Source: Klebsiella quasipneumoniae subsp. quasipneumoniae (GTDB taxonomy: Bacteria; Pseudomonadota; Gammaproteobacteria; Enterobacterales; Enterobacteriaceae). From it: a stretch of DNA of 64,000 nt. Below, piece by piece: positions 63,498 through 64,000 of this stretch (its first letter is position 1; every line of letters begins with the position of its first letter). A program made the translations under genes and the position numbers. The notes under the pieces were generated by a model. It searched no databases. It was not told the DNA's origin and saw only the letters and a list, made by a program, of their open reading frames with translations. The DNA lies in assembly GCF_020525925.1 (NCBI RefSeq), contig NZ_CP084876.1:2852001-2916000 (forward strand), read 5' to 3'.

Positions 63498-63944
63498 ATG
63501 GCATTAGCAGCAGGAAACCGGACGATACAATTGCTCGGCCCTGCCCTGGACGCGCTCAAAGCGCAGCATGAACTGACAGCTGGACATCCGGTTGCCACTA
63601 TCACGTTTCACCACAGGGAATACGGCTCAAGCGAGGAACAGAATTTGCGACTTGTTTTCATGCCGCGGAGACGGAAAGGCGAGCAAAAACCCTGCTACTC
63701 GCACAGCAGCATAGGCAGCAGATGGGAAGCTGCAGTAAAACGCGCTGGCATTCGCCGCAGGAATCCGTACCATACGCGACATACTTTTGCCTGCTGGCTC
63801 CTGACGGCTGGCGCAAACCCGTCTTTTATAGCCAATCAGATGGGGCATGAAAACGCGCAAATGGTGTACGACGTTTATAGTACATGGATAGAAGAAATGA
63901 ACGGCGACCAGGTTTCTATGTTGAATTCCCGGCTTGGGCTTTAA
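63498..63944 (+). pseudogene. Phage integrase (tyrosine recombinase), C-terminal fragment
   Basis: 148 codons of a normal ~390-400-residue integrase. The core has RNPYHTRHTFACWLLTAG (about 88-105, catalytic Arg94), MGHEN (His117) and VYSTWIEEM (nucleophile Tyr127). The arm-binding and core-binding domains and the first catalytic arginine are absent, and there is no ribosome site at 63498, so the protein cannot recombine. Intact homologues of this style (RNPYQTRHTFA) integrate lambdoid prophages. The gene ends 49 bases before the likely ttcA start, as in Rac-type insertions. Confidence 0.82.
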
Positions 63945-63992
63945 CACGTTTTGCCCCCTATATGCCCCTTTAAGATTTTGAGAATGTTAATA

Positions 63993-64000
63993 ATGCAAGA
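63993..64000 (+). CDS. ttcA: Probable start of ttcA (tRNA 2-thiocytidine synthetase), cut by the window edge
   Basis: The last eight bases, ATGCAAGA, equal the first bases of E. coli ttcA (Met-Gln-Glu). An AT-rich leader with TTAATA precedes it. In E. coli ttcA is the insertion site of the Rac prophage and lies on the other side of Rac from uspF. The call rests on this context and very few bases. Confidence 0.45.

Overview
The window is chromosomal DNA of a Klebsiella-type enterobacterium (K. pneumoniae complex or a close relative). The evidence is GC-rich coding DNA with long antisense open frames, the order hrpA-azoR-paaY/X-paaK...A-paaZ-tynA, then feaB-feaR-ydbL-ynbE-ydbH-ldhA-hslJ-ydbJ-ydbK-micC-ompN-uspF-(ttcA), and an OmpK37-type porin. 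Most of this backbone matches E. coli K-12. The accessory blocks set between backbone genes do not.

Layout. (1) 1-7.7 kb: a minus-strand operon (aldo/keto reductase, MFS exporter, aldo/keto reductase, FAD monooxygenase, thiolase, AfsA-like hotdog protein cut by the window edge) with a divergent LysR gene. It looks like a small-molecule (butyrolactone-like) biosynthesis and export cluster. (2) 7.8-13.1 kb: a MarR-controlled tripartite MFS efflux operon ending in an O-methyltransferase; an 18-bp perfect palindrome lies just before the MarR gene. (3) 13.2-18.3 kb: hrpA, azoR and a GFA-family gene. (4) 18.3-31.8 kb: the complete phenylacetate pathway (paaY, paaX, paaA-K, paaZ) with PaaX-type operators. 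(5) 32.2-34.4 kb tynA and 46.5-49.1 kb feaB/feaR turn phenylethylamine into phenylacetate and feed paa. FeaR-like tandem sites lie before both tynA and feaB. (6) 34.4-46.3 kb: twelve genes inserted between tynA and feaB, which are neighbours in E. coli. They form two divergent operons around a LysR gene: a fused amino-acid-type ABC permease/ATPase with its binding protein, two phytanoyl-CoA-type dioxygenases, a flavin monooxygenase, RidA, DUF1028, an M20 deacylase, a dehydrogenase, a class II aldolase and a ketopantoate-reductase-like enzyme. It is probably a catabolic island for an unidentified amino-acid-like compound. (7) 49.1-61.2 kb: ydbL-ynbE-ydbH (envelope lipid transport), a DedA-type gene, ldhA, hslJ, ydbJ, ydbK, the sRNA gene micC, ompN/ompK37, a KTSC gene and uspF. 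(8) 61.2-64.0 kb: a decayed prophage-like segment between uspF and the first bases of ttcA, the place where Rac sits in E. coli. It holds an integrase C-terminal fragment, an older integrase scrap with a second ttcA-like start, a yedK (SRAP) fragment, a broken colicin-E-type DNase domain with an intact immunity gene beside it, and a small TonB-C-like secreted protein.

All assignments come from reading the sequence and from remembered family knowledge; no database search was run.
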